In this document: positions 7,676 to 14,457 of the stretch, piece by piece
Layout: every line of letters begins with the position of its first letter
Numbering within the stretch: the first letter of the stretch is position 1
From: WHSM01 sp050701815
GTDB lineage: Bacteria; Actinomycetota; Actinomycetes; Mycobacteriales; Micromonosporaceae
Direction: 5' to 3'
Length of the DNA: 19,269 bases
Assembly (NCBI GenBank): GCA_050701815.1
Contig: JBOGDL010000299.1
Span: 1-19,269, forward strand
Notes under the pieces: model-generated
What the model saw: the letters and a program-made list of their open reading frames with translations, nothing else
Databases searched by the model: none
Told to the model about the DNA's origin: nothing
Program-made: the position numbers and the translations under genes

Positions 7676-8770
7676 AAACGGATGAATGGGATGAACCTGG
7701 GTTCGATAATGGGAAGAAGTAAACGCTCTGTGATTGTCGCCGGTGCTGTGGCGGCACTGGTGCTGGGTGTGATGCCAGCGGCGTCGGCGGCCCCATCAGA
7801 AACCGGTGGGGTTTCGTCCGAGGCTGAGGTGACCCCGATGGAGATCCCGCCCACGAAGGTCACGGAATTCAACCACGCGGATCCGACCGCGATCCAGTAC
7901 AACGGAAAGATCTACTCGTACGCCACTGACGGCAGCAGTGTCCCCGCGACTTGCACGCTGAGATGCAGGATCCGCGTCATCGTCGCGGACTCAGGTTCCC
8001 CGTTGGGGCCGTACTTAAGGCGCGGCAAAGTGCTGAACAAGATCCCGTGGTCCAACGGCAGTCCGGTGATGGGTCCGCACGTGGTCCACAAGGGTGGCAC
8101 CAGGTTCCACATGTACTTCGCCGCCCGGAAGAAAGGAACCGGCGAGCCGCCCCGGTGCATCGGTGTCGCGGTGTCCTTGAATGGCCCGCGGGGGCCGTTC
8201 GTGCCGCGTGAGTCCCACCTCGCGTGCGACGACGCGCACAACGGCGCCATCGCTCCGGATTTATTCCGGGACCCCGCGACCGGGAAGAACTACCTGCTGT
8301 ACAAGACCAACGGTCCTGACGCGGTCCGCAGGGCATGGATCCAGGGCCTGGGTCCGGACGGGCTGGCGAAAGATGGCAACCCCCGGACCCTGCTGGGCGC
8401 GCGCAACGTCAACTACGAAAACCCGCAAATGATCCGTTCAGGCGGGAAGTACTTCCTGTTCATGTCCCGCAATGGCTACCGGACGGTCAAATACAACACC
8501 ACCGTCAACTGGTCGACCAGCCCGCGTGGGCCATTCCCCGCTGACCGCGCCCGCACTCTCATGAGCCGGTTCAACACCAGCGTCGCAGGGCCGGCGAGCG
8601 CCGAGATCGTCGAAGTCAACGGCGTGTCGATCATTTTCTTCCACGGCTGGAATCAAAACGGCGGCGGATGCAACAAACCGCGTTTCATGTACGTCGCCAG
8701 AATTGTGTGGGGCGCCAACCTCGACAATCCACACCTGGCCGTCCCCAATACCGGCAACGCGACCTGTTGA
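7673..8770 (+). CDS. secreted GH43-like five-bladed beta-propeller protein (paralog 1)
   Basis: This exported protein resembles glycoside hydrolase family 43 enzymes (arabinosidase/xylosidase/galactanase clan). A signal peptide occupies residues 1-39 (basic GRSKRS, hydrophobic IVAGAVAALVLGV, cleavage near ASA). Blade motifs appear in order: NHADPTAI (D70, usual general base), PHVVHKGGTRFHMYFA, CIGVAVSLNGPRGPF, GAIAPDLFRDPATGKNYLLYK, NYENPQM (E249, usual general acid) and IFFHGW (H324). Family members usually have GAIDP where this protein has GAIAP, so the second catalytic Asp appears to be Ala (A194). It has six Cys after the signal, including C94 and C98, which paralog 2 lacks. ATG 7673 is supported by GGAGG at 6-nt spacing. 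The glycan substrate cannot be inferred, and no transporter or sugar regulator is adjacent. Confidence 0.8.
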   Translation: MKRMNGMNLGSIMGRSKRSVIVAGAVAALVLGVMPAASAAPSETGGVSSEAEVTPMEIPPTKVTEFNHADPTAIQYNGKIYSYATDGSSVPATCTLRCRIRVIVADSGSPLGPYLRRGKVLNKIPWSNGSPVMGPHVVHKGGTRFHMYFAARKKGTGEPPRCIGVAVSLNGPRGPFVPRESHLACDDAHNGAIAPDLFRDPATGKNYLLYKTNGPDAVRRAWIQGLGPDGLAKDGNPRTLLGARNVNYENPQMIRSGGKYFLFMSRNGYRTVKYNTTVNWSTSPRGPFPADRARTLMSRFNTSVAGPASAEIVEVNGVSIIFFHGWNQNGGGCNKPRFMYVARIVWGANLDNPHLAVPNTGNATC

Positions 8771-8829
8771 CCCGAGGCTGCCCTCCGGCGCCAAAGCCGA
8801 CACCAGGGGGCTGGCCAGGGAAAGTGATT

Positions 8830-8863
8830 CGGGAAGCCGCCCGCGCCACCGGTCGGCTTCCCG
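8830..8863 (+). terminator. hairpin terminator after GH43-like gene 1
   Basis: CGGGAAGCCG (8830-8839) pairs perfectly with CGGCTTCCCG (8854-8863), a 10-bp stem with a 14-nt loop. No T-tract follows, as is common in actinobacteria. It lies 59 bases after the stop and before the next promoter. Confidence 0.65.
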
Positions 8864-8916
8864 CTGCCGCGGCGCGGCTGCGCTGGGGCGTATTAGCGCT
8901 TCTTTCTGAGATGGCA

Positions 8917-8945
8917 TTGATAAATTTCGATAAGTAATTCTTAAT
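8917..8945 (+). promoter_or_regulatory. core promoter of GH43-like gene 2
   Basis: TTGATA (8917-8922) and CTTAAT (8940-8945) are 17 bp apart, the same architecture as at 7540-7568. Expected start near 8952 gives a ~87-nt leader. The upstream half of the leader differs from that of paralog 1; the downstream half is conserved. Confidence 0.62.
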
Positions 8946-8991
8946 TGGGAAGCCGGAGAGCGGTGATTCAGGCGTCGGGGTTGCCTAAATT

Positions 8992-9041
8992 GTCGCTCCA
9001 GCCAGCGGTGTCATTCCCAGACGTGATCGGAGGCAGGAATG
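8992..9041 (+). promoter_or_regulatory. conserved 5' leader block with start-codon hairpin, paralog 2
   Basis: This block is homologous to 7626-7675. GGAGG lies at 9029-9033. CATTCC (9012-9017) pairs with GGAATG (9036-9041), a 6-bp stem that includes the AUG, with an 18-nt loop containing the Shine-Dalgarno. The seventh pair of the paralog 1 stem is lost here (T9011 opposite C9042). Confidence 0.48.
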
Positions 9042-10106
9042 CGACCACTGAATGTGATGAGTCGACGATCGATTGTCGGAAGTCGAAGGCGCTCTGTGAT
9101 TGTCGCGGGCGCGGTGACGGCGTTGGTCATGGGCGTGACACCAGCCGCGATGTCGTCGGGGATCGACAGCGCTTCCGCAGCGGCTGAGCCGGCCCCTCTG
9201 GCCGCGACCCCGCCCACGAAGGTCACGAACTTCAACCACGCGGACCCAGCCGCGATCCAGCACAACGGCGTGATCTATTCCTACGCGACCGACGGCACCA
9301 CCGGCGGACGCAAGATCCCCACCATCACCGCGACCTCGCCGCTAGGGCCCTACACCCAGGTCGGGAAGACACTGAACGCGATCCCGTGGGCCGACGGCGG
9401 CCCGGTGATGGGCCCGCACGTGGTTCACAAGGGCGGGTCCAGGTTCCACATGTACTTCACCACCGGGCAAGCAACGCACCCCGACAAGTGCATCGGTGTG
9501 GCTGTGTCCCTCGATGGCCCGCTGGGGCCTTTTGTGCCCCGGGACAACCCCCTCGCCTGCGACAACGACCACAACGGCGCCATCGCTCCGTCCTTCTTCA
9601 ACGACCCCCGCACCGGTAGGAACTACCTGCTGTACAAGACGAATGGCCCGAACGCGATTCGCCGGGTGTGGCTGCAAGGGCTAGGCCCGGACGGCTTGGC
9701 GAAAGACGGCAGCGGACGGACCCTGCTCGGTGAGCGGGACTTCAACTACGAGAACCCGCAGATCATCTTCTCGGCCGGGAAATACTTCCTCTTCATGTCC
9801 CGGGACGGGTACGAGACGGCGGACTACAAGACCACGGTGAACTGGTCCAGCAACGTGGACGGGCCGTACCCGGCGGATCGCGCGCACGCGATCATGACCC
9901 GGGAAAACACCCACGTCGCCGGGCCGGGAAGCGCTGAGCTGCTCAAGCTCGACACCGGCGAGTGGATGGCCTTCTTCCACGGATGGATCCAGGACGGCGC
10001 CGGGTGCGATCCACCGCGCTTCCTCTACGTCGCCACGATCGCGTGGGGCCCGGCCAACGACAATCCCCACCTCGCTGCGCCACGTAACCTTGGCGCCGGC
10101 TGCTGA
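9039..10106 (+). CDS. secreted GH43-like five-bladed beta-propeller protein (paralog 2)
   Basis: This is a tandem paralog of the preceding gene, similar along its whole length. The N-terminus has MSRRSIVGSRRRSVIVAG followed by a hydrophobic stretch and cleavage near ASA (~47). The SRRSIV stretch resembles a twin-arginine motif, which paralog 1 lacks. Blade motifs: NHADPAAI (D69), PHVVHKGGSRFHMYFT, CIGVAVSLDGPLGPF, GAIAPSFFNDPRTGRNYLLYK, NYENPQI (E238), AFFHGW (H314). As in paralog 1, Ala (A183) replaces the Asp expected in GAIDP; the following residue pair also differs (SF against DL). The region matching C94-C98 of paralog 1 is shortened and Cys-free. Gene-specific promoter, leader and terminator suggest independent transcription. 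Function is either a GH43-type glycosidase with an altered active site or a glycan-binding propeller. Confidence 0.8.
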   Translation: MRPLNVMSRRSIVGSRRRSVIVAGAVTALVMGVTPAAMSSGIDSASAAAEPAPLAATPPTKVTNFNHADPAAIQHNGVIYSYATDGTTGGRKIPTITATSPLGPYTQVGKTLNAIPWADGGPVMGPHVVHKGGSRFHMYFTTGQATHPDKCIGVAVSLDGPLGPFVPRDNPLACDNDHNGAIAPSFFNDPRTGRNYLLYKTNGPNAIRRVWLQGLGPDGLAKDGSGRTLLGERDFNYENPQIIFSAGKYFLFMSRDGYETADYKTTVNWSSNVDGPYPADRAHAIMTRENTHVAGPGSAELLKLDTGEWMAFFHGWIQDGAGCDPPRFLYVATIAWGPANDNPHLAAPRNLGAGC

Positions 10107-10193
10107 CCGACCTCCCCGGCTGAGGAACGGCCGGAAACGCTCCAGCCGGCGCCATGAGGCGCTGGACACGGCGAGAGGGCGTCACCAGAGTTC

Positions 10194-10225
10194 GGAGGAG
10201 GCCGCCTTGAGGGGCGGCCTCCTCC
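10194..10225 (+). terminator. strong hairpin terminator after GH43-like gene 2
   Basis: GGAGGAGGCCGCC (10194-10206) pairs perfectly with GGCGGCCTCCTCC (10213-10225), a 13-bp stem with a 6-nt loop and no T-tract. It lies 88 bases past the stop codon and isolates the island from the downstream DUF4383 gene. Confidence 0.8.
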
Positions 10226-10323
10226 GCTGTCCCGCGACGTGTTCGGCGGGGGCGCCGCTGGCGCTGCCAGCACGTACGCGAGAATGCCAAGAGCCTGAGC
10301 ACACGCAGACCTTGGAGACCGAG

Positions 10324-10782
10324 ATGCACCTTCCCGTGAACCACCCGCTGCGCCGGTTCTACCGGATCCTCGCCGGGGGTGTGGGTGTGTACGTGCTGGT
10401 CTTCGGGATCGCCGGCTTCCTGCGCACGCAGGGGATGGACACCTTCGCCGTGAAGGGCGAGCGGGTCTTCGGCCTGACCGCCAACCCCGCGTTCGCGCTG
10501 CTGTCCGTGGTAGCGGGGGTGTTGCTGCTCGCGGGGCTGATGATCGGCCGCAACATTGATCATTTTCTGAACCTGATCGCCGGCTCGATCTTCCTGGTCT
10601 CCGGGATGGCGATGCTCGCGTTGCTGCGGACCGACCTGAATGTGCTCGCCTTCACCATGACCAATTGCGTCGTGTCGTTCGTGTTCGGCACCGTCGTGCT
10701 CAGCGCCGGGCTGTACGGCAAGAGCGGCGCGCGCGACGCTGAGGCCGCCGAGGAGCAGCACCGCCACGGCGTCACCCGGTAG
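10324..10782 (+). CDS. DUF4383 family four-helix membrane protein
   Basis: This small integral membrane protein (152 residues) has four predicted helices at about 15-33, 56-74, 82-100 and 107-131 and a charged, His-containing C-terminal tail. The pattern (short N-terminus, GVYVLVFGIAGF, ANPAFALLSVVAGVLLLAGL, NLIAGSIFLVSG, NCVVSFVFGTVVLSAGLYG) matches DUF4383, a family of unknown function widespread in actinobacteria. The frame is open further upstream to 10090, but that region contains the terminator at 10194-10225. ATG 10324 has GGAG (10314-10317) at 6-nt spacing and immediately precedes the conserved region. The stop codon lies in the loop of a small hairpin that is duplicated downstream. 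Convergent with the tetR gene. Confidence 0.85.
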   Translation: MHLPVNHPLRRFYRILAGGVGVYVLVFGIAGFLRTQGMDTFAVKGERVFGLTANPAFALLSVVAGVLLLAGLMIGRNIDHFLNLIAGSIFLVSGMAMLALLRTDLNVLAFTMTNCVVSFVFGTVVLSAGLYGKSGARDAEAAEEQHRHGVTR

Positions 10783-10815
10783 CCGGGACTGAGGGCGTCA
10801 CCCGGGTAGCCGGGA
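10768..10815. terminator. duplicated stop-codon hairpins between convergent genes
   Basis: GGCGTCACCCGGTAGCCGGG and a copy with one extra G start at 10768 and 10794. Each can fold as CCCGG - (G)TAG - CCGGG; in the first, the loop TAG (10780-10782) is the DUF4383 stop codon. The pair fills the gap between two convergent genes and could act as a bidirectional U-less terminator; that role is inferred. Confidence 0.45.
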
Positions 10816-10826
10816 ATGGCTGCGAG

Positions 10827-11480
10827 TCAGCCTCCGGTGGTGCGCAGACCGGGCTTCGCGTCCAGGTGCGAGAGCCCGTTCCAGGCCAGATTGACCAGGT
10901 GCGCGGCCACCGTCTCTTTGTCGGGCTTGCGTGCCTCCAGCCACCACCGGCCGGTCAAACCCACCATCCCCACCAGCGCTTGTGAGTACAGCTCGGCCAG
11001 CTTGCGGTTGTAGCCGCGCGCCTTGAACTGCAGCCCCAGGATGTGCTCCACCTGATGGGCGACGTCGTTGAGCACGCTGGAGAAGTTGCTTTCCCCCGAG
11101 ACCAACGGGGTGTCCCGCACCAAGACCCGGAAGCCGTCGGTCTCGTTCTCGATGTAGTCCAGCAGCGCGATCGCCGCCTGCTCCAACAACTCCCGCGGAT
11201 GCCCCGCGGTCAGCGCGGTGGTGATCCGCTCCAGCAGCGCCCGTACTTCCCGGTCCACCACCACCGCGTACAGGCCTTCTTTGCCGCCGAAGTGCTCGTA
11301 CACCACGGGTTTGGAGACCTTGGCCCGGGAGGCGATCTCCTCCACGCTGGTGGCGTCGTAGCCGCGCTCGGCGAACAGCTGGCGACCAATCGCGATCAAC
11401 TGTTCCCGGCGTTGGGCGGATGACATCCGCACCCGCCCGCTGCCATTGCGCGTCCGGCCGGAAGGGGTACGTGCGGTCAC
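10827..11480 (-). CDS. TetR family transcriptional regulator, probably controlling the adjacent desaturase
   Basis: A classic TetR N-terminal DNA-binding domain is present: RREQLIAIGRQLFAERGYDATSVEEIASRAKVSKPVVYEHFGGKEGLY, with the helix-turn-helix at about residues 45-64. The C-terminal helical ligand domain has the conserved run LVNLAWNGLSHL. GTG 11480 is chosen because it starts 4 bases after the desaturase stop (217 residues). The longer frame from 11528 would overlap the desaturase by 44 bases. The tight spacing indicates co-transcription with the desaturase and therefore autoregulation. TetR regulators next to acyl desaturases elsewhere sense acyl-CoA (for example DesT of Pseudomonas); a similar ligand here is inferred. 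Likely operator: 12533-12563. Confidence 0.88.
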   Translation of the reverse strand: MTARTPSGRTRNGSGRVRMSSAQRREQLIAIGRQLFAERGYDATSVEEIASRAKVSKPVVYEHFGGKEGLYAVVVDREVRALLERITTALTAGHPRELLEQAAIALLDYIENETDGFRVLVRDTPLVSGESNFSSVLNDVAHQVEHILGLQFKARGYNRKLAELYSQALVGMVGLTGRWWLEARKPDKETVAAHLVNLAWNGLSHLDAKPGLRTTGG

Positions 11481-11484
11481 CCGC

Positions 11485-12468
11485 TCATCGTGCCAGTCGG
11501 ATGCTCGATGGCTCGCCATCGTTGTCAACCAGCTTCGATGCCAGGCGCGACGACTTCGGCCAGCGCACGTCGTGCACCCACCTCGCCTTCTCGAACAGCC
11601 AGATCACCCGGGCCGACGAGTCGATCTGGCCGCGCAGCACGCCGTGCCGGGCGCAGGTGGGGTCCGCGTGGTGCAGGTTGTGCCAGCTCTCACCGAACGA
11701 GAGGAGCGCCAGTGGCCAGAAGTTCGAGGCCTTGTCGCCGTCCCGCACCTCGAACGGGCGCTCGCCCACCACGTGACAGATCGAGTTGATCGACCAGGTG
11801 ACGTGGTGCAGGAACGAGACCCGTACCAGGGAAGCCCAGAAGAACGCGGTCAGCGCGCCGGTGAACGACCAGGTGAGCAGGCCACCCGCGATCGCCGGCG
11901 CGAGCAGCGAGACGATCACCAGCGGCACGAACATCTTGTCGACGCGGCGCAGGTGGCGATCGGCGAGCAGGTCGGGGGCGAACCGCTCACGGTTGCTGGG
12001 CTCGCGTTCGAACAGCCATCCCACGTGTGCGTGAAAGAGGCCTTTGGTGAGCGCGCGGACGCTGGTCCCGTACCGCCACGGGGAGTGCGGGTCGCCCTCG
12101 CGGTCGCTGAAAGCGTGGTGCCGGCGATGGTCGGCGACCCATTGGATCGGCTGGCCCTGGATCGCGAGTGAGCCAGCAACCGCGAGAGCGACTCGCAGCC
12201 AGCGCTTTGCCTTGAACGATCCATGCGTGAGATAGCGGTGGAAGCCGATCGTGACACCCATCCCGCTGACGTTGTACATCACCACCGCGATGCCCACGTC
12301 GATCCAGGTCAGACCCCAGCCCCAGGCGACCGGAACGGCAGCCATCAAGGCGATGAACGGCACCACGACGAAGATCCACAGTGCAATCTGGGCGCCCAGG
12401 GGTTCACGCCCCTCGGTGAGCGGTTTGGGGACGCGAGTGTCGGTTTCAGTGGCCGCGGGTGAGCTCAT
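11485..12468 (-). CDS. membrane acyl-CoA (delta-9 type) fatty acid desaturase
   Basis: This integral-membrane di-iron desaturase introduces a cis double bond into saturated acyl chains and tunes membrane fluidity. The three diagnostic His boxes are present (numbering from ATG 12468): HRYLTH (77-82), HRRHH (114-118) and HNLHH (263-267), plus the extra HHVTWSINS element (221-229). Hydrophobic stretches lie at about 28-50, 54-73, 92-104 and 183-215. The chosen ATG 12468 has GAAGGAAG about 5-12 bases upstream; the longer frame to 12501 would use a TTG without a Shine-Dalgarno. Length (327) is normal for stearoyl-CoA-type bacterial desaturases. The electron donor (ferredoxin or flavodoxin reductase) is not in the window. 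It is the first gene of a two-gene operon with tetR. Confidence 0.93.
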   Translation of the reverse strand: MSSPAATETDTRVPKPLTEGREPLGAQIALWIFVVVPFIALMAAVPVAWGWGLTWIDVGIAVVMYNVSGMGVTIGFHRYLTHGSFKAKRWLRVALAVAGSLAIQGQPIQWVADHRRHHAFSDREGDPHSPWRYGTSVRALTKGLFHAHVGWLFEREPSNRERFAPDLLADRHLRRVDKMFVPLVIVSLLAPAIAGGLLTWSFTGALTAFFWASLVRVSFLHHVTWSINSICHVVGERPFEVRDGDKASNFWPLALLSFGESWHNLHHADPTCARHGVLRGQIDSSARVIWLFEKARWVHDVRWPKSSRLASKLVDNDGEPSSIRLAR

Positions 12469-12532
12469 AGGGGCTTCCTTCGAACGTGCGCCCGGGATCA
12501 ATGGCCGGCGCTCTGGGTCGCTACCTACGCCA

Positions 12533-12563
12533 CCGTAACCTACGGAACCGTAATAGGCATTAC
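12533..12563. promoter_or_regulatory. putative TetR operator array upstream of the desaturase operon
   Basis: Half-sites alternate as CCGTA (12533-12537), TACGG (12541-12545), CCGTA (12548-12552), giving two overlapping dyads, CCGTA-ACC-TACGG and TACGG-AA-CCGTA. A third inverted repeat, GTAAT-AGGC-ATTAC, follows at 12550-12563. The array lies 65-95 bases upstream of the desaturase start, where its promoter should be. Binding by the adjacent TetR protein is inferred. Confidence 0.6.
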
Positions 12564-12576
12564 CTCTTGGCGTCGG

Positions 12577-12604
12577 GTGTCAGGCTCGACCCGCCCTGTA
12601 CGGT
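12577..12604 (+). promoter_or_regulatory. possible tRNA-Gln promoter
   Basis: GTGTCA (12577-12582) and TACGGT (12599-12604) are 16 bp apart; transcription would start near 12611, about 46 nt before the tRNA. The match is modest, and the site lies close to the TetR operator array. Confidence 0.3.
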
Positions 12605-12656
12605 TACCCTCTAGGGCGTTGCGCGACTGTCAGGCGCCTCGTCCTGATGTCGGCAT

Positions 12657-12727
12657 TCCCGGGTCGTCTAATGGCAGGACGCCAGGTTTTGGTCCTGGTT
12701 GTGGGGGTTCGAATCCTCCCCCGGGAG
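12657..12727 (+). tRNA. tRNA-Gln (anticodon UUG)
   Basis: A full cloverleaf can be drawn over 71 nt. The acceptor is TCCCGGG/CCCGGGA (12657-12663 with 12720-12726). The D-arm is GTCT/GGAC around AATGGCA. The anticodon stem CCAGG/CCTGG surrounds loop TTTTGGT (12687-12693), with anticodon TTG at 12689-12691. The T-stem GGGGG/CCTCC has one G-U pair, and the T-loop is TTCGAAT. The discriminator base is G (12727), as expected for tRNA-Gln. CCA is not encoded; the genomic sequence continues CAACC. Confidence 0.95.
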
Positions 12728-12867
12728 CAACCAGCCGCCGTGCGGCGGCCGACGTGTTCAACATCAGCCCACGCTTCTCTTGCGATTGGCGCCCGCCCGT
12801 TCCTCACCGGACGTGAGCAAGGGCCATGACTAGCATGAGGTCGTGGGTCGCAGGCGAGGGGAGCATC

Positions 12868-14316
12868 GTGACCGGTGAGACGCCCACCCGAGCCGTTGTG
12901 GTCCTCGCTGCAGGTGAGGGCAAGCGGATGAGATCGGCGTTGCCCAAGATGCTTCATCCCCTGCTTGGGCGCAGCCTCCTCGGCCACGTGTTGACCGCCG
13001 CGGCGCCGCTGCGGGCTGCCCGCACCCTGGCGGTGGTGGGCAACCGGGCCGATCAGGTCCGAGAGCACCTGGCTGAGATCGCCCCGTACGCCGAGTCGGT
13101 GCTGCAGGCTCAGCAGAACGGCACCGGGCACGCGGTGCGGATGGCGCTCGCGGCGGCCCCGGACCTGACCGGCACCGTGGTGGTGCTCAACGCTGACGTG
13201 CCGTTGCTGCGGCCCCAGACGCTCGCGGACATGGTGCGGATTCACGAGACGACCGGCAGTGCGGCGACCGTGCTCACCGCCGAGGTCGACGACGCCACCG
13301 GTCTGGGGCGGGTGGTGCACGATCAGAGCGGTGGCTTCGCCGGGATCGTGGAGCAGCGCGACGCGTCCTTCGAGCAGTTGGCGATCAAGGAGATCAACGC
13401 GGGGATCTACGCCTTTGACGCCGGCCTGTTGCGCGACGTGCTGCACAAGCTGTCCACCGACAACGACCAGGGTGAGGAGTACCTCACCGACGTGATCAGC
13501 CTGCTGCACGACGACAAACACCCGGTGCGCACGTACCGCGCCTCCGAGCAGATCGAGGCGCTGGGGTGCAACGACCGGGTCGAGTTGGCCCGGCTGCGGC
13601 GCCTGCTACAGCAGCGCGTCAACACCATGTGGATGCGCGAGGGCGTCACGATGGATGACCCCGACTCCGCGTGGATCGATGTCACGGTCCGGTTGGCGCC
13701 GGACGTGGTGCTGCGTCCCAACGTGCAATTGCAGGGCTGCAGCGAGATCGCTGAGGCGGCGGAGATCGGTCCGGACACCACACTCGTTGACACCAGTGTG
13801 GGAGAGCGCAGCGCTGTGGTCCGGGCGCACTGCGTGCAGGCTGAGATCGGGCCCGAGTGCGCGGTCGGCCCGTACGCGTACCTGCGGCCGGGCGCGCGGC
13901 TGGCGCGCAAGGCCAAGGTCGGCACGTACGTGGAAGTGAAAAAGTCCGAGATCGGCGAGGGCTCCAAGGTGCCGCACCTCAGCTACGTCGGCGACGCCAC
14001 CATCGGCAAGCACACCAACATCGGCGCCGCGTCGGTGTTCGTCAACTACGACGGGGTGGCCAAGCACCGCACCACCATCGGGGACCACTGCCGCACCGGC
14101 TCGGACAACATGTTCGTGGCGCCGGTGGAGGTGGGAGATGGCGCTTACACCGGGGCGGGGACGGTGGTGCGGCGCAACGTGCCGCCCGGCGCCCTCGCGG
14201 TCTCCGGAGGGCCGCAGCGCAACATCGAGGGCTGGGTGCGGCATCGGCGGGCCGGCACGGCCGCCGCCGATGCCGCTGAAAGCGCGGACGGGTCGGGCGA
14301 GGCGCCGGCCGAGTGA
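12868..14316 (+). CDS. glmU: bifunctional UDP-N-acetylglucosamine pyrophosphorylase / glucosamine-1-phosphate N-acetyltransferase
   Basis: GlmU acetylates glucosamine-1-phosphate with acetyl-CoA and then couples it to UTP, giving UDP-GlcNAc for peptidoglycan and other envelope glycans. The N-terminal Rossmann-like uridyltransferase domain shows LAAGEGKRMRSALPK (13-27), QQNGTGHAV (82-90) and NADVPLL with metal-binding D110. The C-terminal left-handed beta-helix has hexapeptide repeats and the catalytic His in KVPHLSYVGDA (H370), then NYDGVAKHRTTIGD. GTG 12868 is preferred for GAGGGGAG (12856-12863) at 4-nt spacing, giving 482 residues. In-frame ATG 12826 would add 14 residues without a good ribosome-binding site. 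The Ala/Asp-rich tail after QRNIEGWV is typical of actinobacterial GlmU. Confidence 0.96.
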   Translation: MTGETPTRAVVVLAAGEGKRMRSALPKMLHPLLGRSLLGHVLTAAAPLRAARTLAVVGNRADQVREHLAEIAPYAESVLQAQQNGTGHAVRMALAAAPDLTGTVVVLNADVPLLRPQTLADMVRIHETTGSAATVLTAEVDDATGLGRVVHDQSGGFAGIVEQRDASFEQLAIKEINAGIYAFDAGLLRDVLHKLSTDNDQGEEYLTDVISLLHDDKHPVRTYRASEQIEALGCNDRVELARLRRLLQQRVNTMWMREGVTMDDPDSAWIDVTVRLAPDVVLRPNVQLQGCSEIAEAAEIGPDTTLVDTSVGERSAVVRAHCVQAEIGPECAVGPYAYLRPGARLARKAKVGTYVEVKKSEIGEGSKVPHLSYVGDATIGKHTNIGAASVFVNYDGVAKHRTTIGDHCRTGSDNMFVAPVEVGDGAYTGAGTVVRRNVPPGALAVSGGPQRNIEGWVRHRRAGTAAADAAESADGSGEAPAE

Positions 14317-14398
14317 GACAGGCCACTCGAGCCGTCGGTAGGACAAGGATTCGGGTGACACTGGCACCGAGCAGCGTGGGGGGCCGACGGCAGCTGAG

Positions 14399-14427
14399 GT
14401 GTCGGTTATCCGACGGTGGCATACCGT
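14399..14427 (+). promoter_or_regulatory. putative prs promoter with internal inverted repeat
   Basis: GTGTCG (14399-14404) and TACCGT (14422-14427) are 17 bp apart. Transcription would start near 14434, leaving a ~24-nt leader with GAGGGGGAG (14438-14446). An inverted repeat GTCGG-TTAT-CCGAC (14401-14414) overlaps the -35 and spacer and could be an operator. Pattern-based only. Confidence 0.42.
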
Positions 14428-14457
14428 AGTGGTAGGCGAGGGGGAGCTAGGTAAGCG

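Noticed and set aside
10090..10323. Upstream in-frame extension of the DUF4383 gene
   Set aside because: It would begin inside the end of the preceding gene and read through a 13-bp terminator hairpin; a good Shine-Dalgarno supports ATG 10324.
7341..10323. Mobile element carrying the GH43-like pair
   Set aside because: No transposase, integrase, terminal inverted repeats or target-site duplication is visible; tandem duplication explains the repeats.
12469..12501. N-terminal extension of the desaturase from TTG 12501
   Set aside because: No Shine-Dalgarno, whereas ATG 12468 has one, and the extension has no family similarity that I recognise.
12728..12732. Encoded CCA tail of the tRNA
   Set aside because: The bases after the discriminator G are CAACC, so CCA must be added post-transcriptionally.
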